Positions 13,985 to 14,961 of a stretch of 14,961 bases of DNA are shown piece after piece. Location: the NCBI GenBank assembly GCA_029263435.1, contig JAJCXL010000513.1:1-14961 (forward strand), written 5' to 3'. The notes beneath the pieces were generated by a model, which searched no databases, was not told where the DNA came from, and was given only the letters and a program-made list of their open reading frames with translations. A program made the position numbers and the translations under genes. Source of the stretch: Acidobacteriota bacterium. GTDB taxonomy: Bacteria > Acidobacteriota > Vicinamibacteria > Marinacidobacterales > SMYC01. The stretch's first letter is position 1; every line of letters starts with the position of its first letter.

Positions 13985-14054
13985 ATGCTAGACCGCCGCT
14001 TCGTCCGTCGTCGACCGCCCTCAAGAACGCGGCGAATCGCGCGCTGTCTATAAT
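13985..14054. promoter_or_regulatory. Divergent promoter region, hydrolase (-) and ankyrin gene (+)
   Basis: The 89-bp gap between divergent starts holds two -10 elements. TAGCAT on the minus strand (13990-13985) lies 5 nt before the hydrolase GTG, with a TCGACG 18 bp upstream. A perfect TATAAT on the plus strand (14049-14054) lies 14 nt before the ankyrin ATG, with no clear -35. Neither gene has a Shine-Dalgarno. Confidence 0.5.
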
Positions 14055-14068
14055 GGGGCCACAAAGCC

Positions 14069-14740
14069 ATGCTCAAGTTATTGTTGCTCGCGGTCGTCGT
14101 CGTGGCGGCGCTGTTTTTCCTCTATCCGGAGAAGATGCAACAAGTCGCCGAAGACGGCGAAGCGCAGCTTACCCGGGCGGTCGATGAGGTCAAGGACAGG
14201 ATGCCTGGAGGCTCGTCTGCCAGCTCCGAGGTCTTGCTCGTTCCTTCGGACACGACCGAGCGGGAGATGGAGCTGGTCGGAGCCGCCCGCGCTGGGGATG
14301 CGCAGCGGGTCCGGCGTCTGGTGAGAGACGGCGCGAAAGTGAACGGGAGAGCGACGGATGGCTCGACCGCCCTCGTCGTCGCCTCCTCCGTTGGACATGG
14401 CGTCGTCGTGACCTCGCTCCTCGCGCTCGGCGCATCGGTCGATGCTCGTGATAGTCGTGGCCGTACGAGTCTTCTACTCGCGACGCGGGGCGGACACGTT
14501 GACGTCGCTCGACTGCTCATCGAAGCAGGGGCGGATCCTAACCTCCGATCCAAAGGCGGCAACACGCCGCTCCATGAGGCCGCGCGATCCGGCGACGTCG
14601 AGCTGACCCAGGCGCTCCTTGCGGCGGGCGCCCGCGTGGGGATCCGGGCTTCGAACGGCTGGACGCCGCTTCGTACCGCCCAGGAGCGCGGCCACTCGGC
14701 GGTGGCTTCGGCGCTCACCGCTGCCGGCGCTCGCGAATAA
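14069..14740 (+). CDS. Membrane-anchored ankyrin-repeat protein
   Basis: A 223-residue protein. Residues 3-19 (KLLLLAVVVVAALFFLY) form one hydrophobic segment, either an uncleaved anchor or a signal peptide. A polar linker of about 45 residues is followed by four to five ankyrin repeats from about residue 65 to the end, with clear motifs in DGSTALVVASSVGHGVVV, then GRTSLLLATRGGHVDVARLL, GNTPLHEAARSGDVELTQAL and GWTPLRTAQERGH. Ankyrin stacks bind proteins. With no positive residues after the hydrophobic segment, the repeats probably face the periplasm, but this is uncertain. The start follows a perfect TATAAT by 14 nt without a Shine-Dalgarno. It stands alone, divergent from the hydrolase. Partner unknown. 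Confidence 0.85.
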   Translation: MLKLLLLAVVVVAALFFLYPEKMQQVAEDGEAQLTRAVDEVKDRMPGGSSASSEVLLVPSDTTEREMELVGAARAGDAQRVRRLVRDGAKVNGRATDGSTALVVASSVGHGVVVTSLLALGASVDARDSRGRTSLLLATRGGHVDVARLLIEAGADPNLRSKGGNTPLHEAARSGDVELTQALLAAGARVGIRASNGWTPLRTAQERGHSAVASALTAAGARE

Positions 14741-14749
14741 GAATAAAAT

Positions 14750-14765
14750 GCAACAAAAAGGTTGC
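14750..14765. promoter_or_regulatory. Operator copy 1 (GCAACA-AAAA-GGTTGC)
   Basis: Imperfect 6-4-6 inverted repeat (one mismatch), embedded in AATGCAAC...GGTTGCG. It overlaps the -35 of the SRPBCC promoter. The same motif recurs 45 bp downstream. Confidence 0.65.
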
Positions 14766-14790
14766 GCGTAGCCCTCGCTTGGTGCACAAT
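14762..14790 (+). promoter_or_regulatory. Promoter of the SRPBCC gene
   Basis: TTGCGC (14762-14767), 17 bp, then CACAAT (14785-14790); predicted start near 14797. It is framed exactly by the two operator copies. Both hexamers are imperfect, but the spacing and placement are persuasive. Confidence 0.45.
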
Positions 14791-14794
14791 AAAT

Positions 14795-14810
14795 GCAACC
14801 AGGAGGTTGC
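14795..14810. promoter_or_regulatory. Operator copy 2 (GCAACC-AGGA-GGTTGC)
   Basis: Perfect 6-4-6 inverted repeat covering the predicted transcription start and the Shine-Dalgarno AGGAGG (14801-14806), 9 nt before the ATG at 14816. The GCAACC...GGTTGC type is, from general knowledge, familiar upstream of SRPBCC genes paired with ArsR-family repressors. Confidence 0.7.
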
Positions 14811-14815
14811 GTAAT

Positions 14816-14961
14816 ATGGAAGATCGAATCGAGAGGGAAATCGAGCTCAAAGCGCCGGTGGCGCGGGTTTGGAAGGCCATCACGGATCACGAGGAGTTCG
14901 GTCAATGGTTTCAAGTGGCGCTCGAGGCGCCCTTTGCCGTTGGCGAGATCTCGAGGGGACA
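14816..14961 (+). CDS. SRPBCC / AHSA1-family protein (partial, runs off the right edge)
   Basis: The first 48 codons of an open frame beginning MEDRIEREIELKAPVARVWK. The pattern of a charged first strand (IEREIELKAP), then V-x-x-V-W-x-A-I-T-D-H-x-x-F-x-x-W-F, is typical of the START-like helix-grip fold of the AHSA1 (activator of Hsp90 ATPase homology) / SRPBCC superfamily, which binds hydrophobic ligands. A strong AGGAGG precedes the ATG by 9 nt. The double operator upstream suggests tight repression, most likely by an ArsR-type regulator encoded next to it outside the window. The 3' end and ligand cannot be seen. Confidence 0.82.
   Translation, partial: MEDRIEREIELKAPVARVWKAITDHEEFGQWFQVALEAPFAVGEISRG

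Noticed and set aside
14122..14883. 253-codon minus-strand open frame
   Set aside because: Serine/arginine-rich shadow of the ankyrin gene; it also runs across the SRPBCC regulatory region and start.
1..14961. CRISPR array, tRNA/rRNA, insertion sequence, prophage or toxin-antitoxin locus
   Set aside because: No repeat-spacer pattern, no clover-leaf or rRNA sequence, no transposase or integrase motifs and no small toxin-antitoxin pair seen on either strand.

Overview
This window is an ordinary-looking chromosomal stretch from a high-GC Gram-negative bacterium. The evidence is a beta-barrel outer-membrane protein, two Tat-type signal peptides (twin-arginine RRRFL), a lipoprotein hydrolase, an exported TPR protein and a hybrid histidine kinase. 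I see no 16S, tRNA or other marker that fixes the phylum. A proteobacterial, myxobacterial or acidobacterial-type genome all fit. I find no insertion sequence, phage gene, integrase, CRISPR array, tRNA or rRNA, and no stretch over 300 bases without a gene. Coding density is very high, and all intergenic gaps are short.

Left to right: (1) 5-2268, minus strand: an overlapping pair, a Tat-exported glycosylasparaginase and an exported M19 membrane dipeptidase, probably a periplasmic unit that breaks down peptides and glyco-asparagine. (2) 2384-3079, plus: a small outer-membrane beta-barrel protein. (3) 3120-5656, minus: a compact four-gene operon (small Cys4 protein, exported FMN split-barrel protein, exported TPR protein, Cys-rich PAS protein). 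(4) 5720-7636, minus: a membrane hybrid histidine kinase with a C-terminal receiver, divergent from (5) 7730-9352, plus: an ArnT/PMT-type membrane glycosyltransferase. (6) 9393-10868, minus: a Tat-dependent DUF839/PhoX-like protein. (7) 11009-12211, plus: a receiver-EAL c-di-GMP phosphodiesterase. (8) 12222-12728, minus: a nucleoside/tRNA-type deaminase, with a lipoprotein alpha/beta hydrolase (PAF-acetylhydrolase-like) upstream of it at 12777-13979, minus. (9) 14069-14740, plus: a membrane-anchored ankyrin protein. (10) From 14816 to the right edge, plus: the start of an SRPBCC/AHSA1 protein.

The coding genes are mostly recognisable, so the most interesting signals lie in the short regulatory gaps. 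Upstream of the SRPBCC gene, two copies of a 16-bp inverted repeat sit 45 bp apart, one over the -35 and one over the predicted start point and Shine-Dalgarno. The four-gene operon has a 17-bp-spaced promoter with a perfect 14-bp palindrome inside the spacer, and its -10 ends exactly 6 nt before the ATG. Before the PAS gene, a perfect 8-bp anti-Shine-Dalgarno arm can lock up the ribosome-binding site in the operon transcript, while an internal -10 inside the loop could give a transcript with the site free. Several first genes have a -10-like hexamer 5-14 nt before the start codon and no Shine-Dalgarno, while genes inside the operon do carry one. This suggests frequent leaderless initiation.
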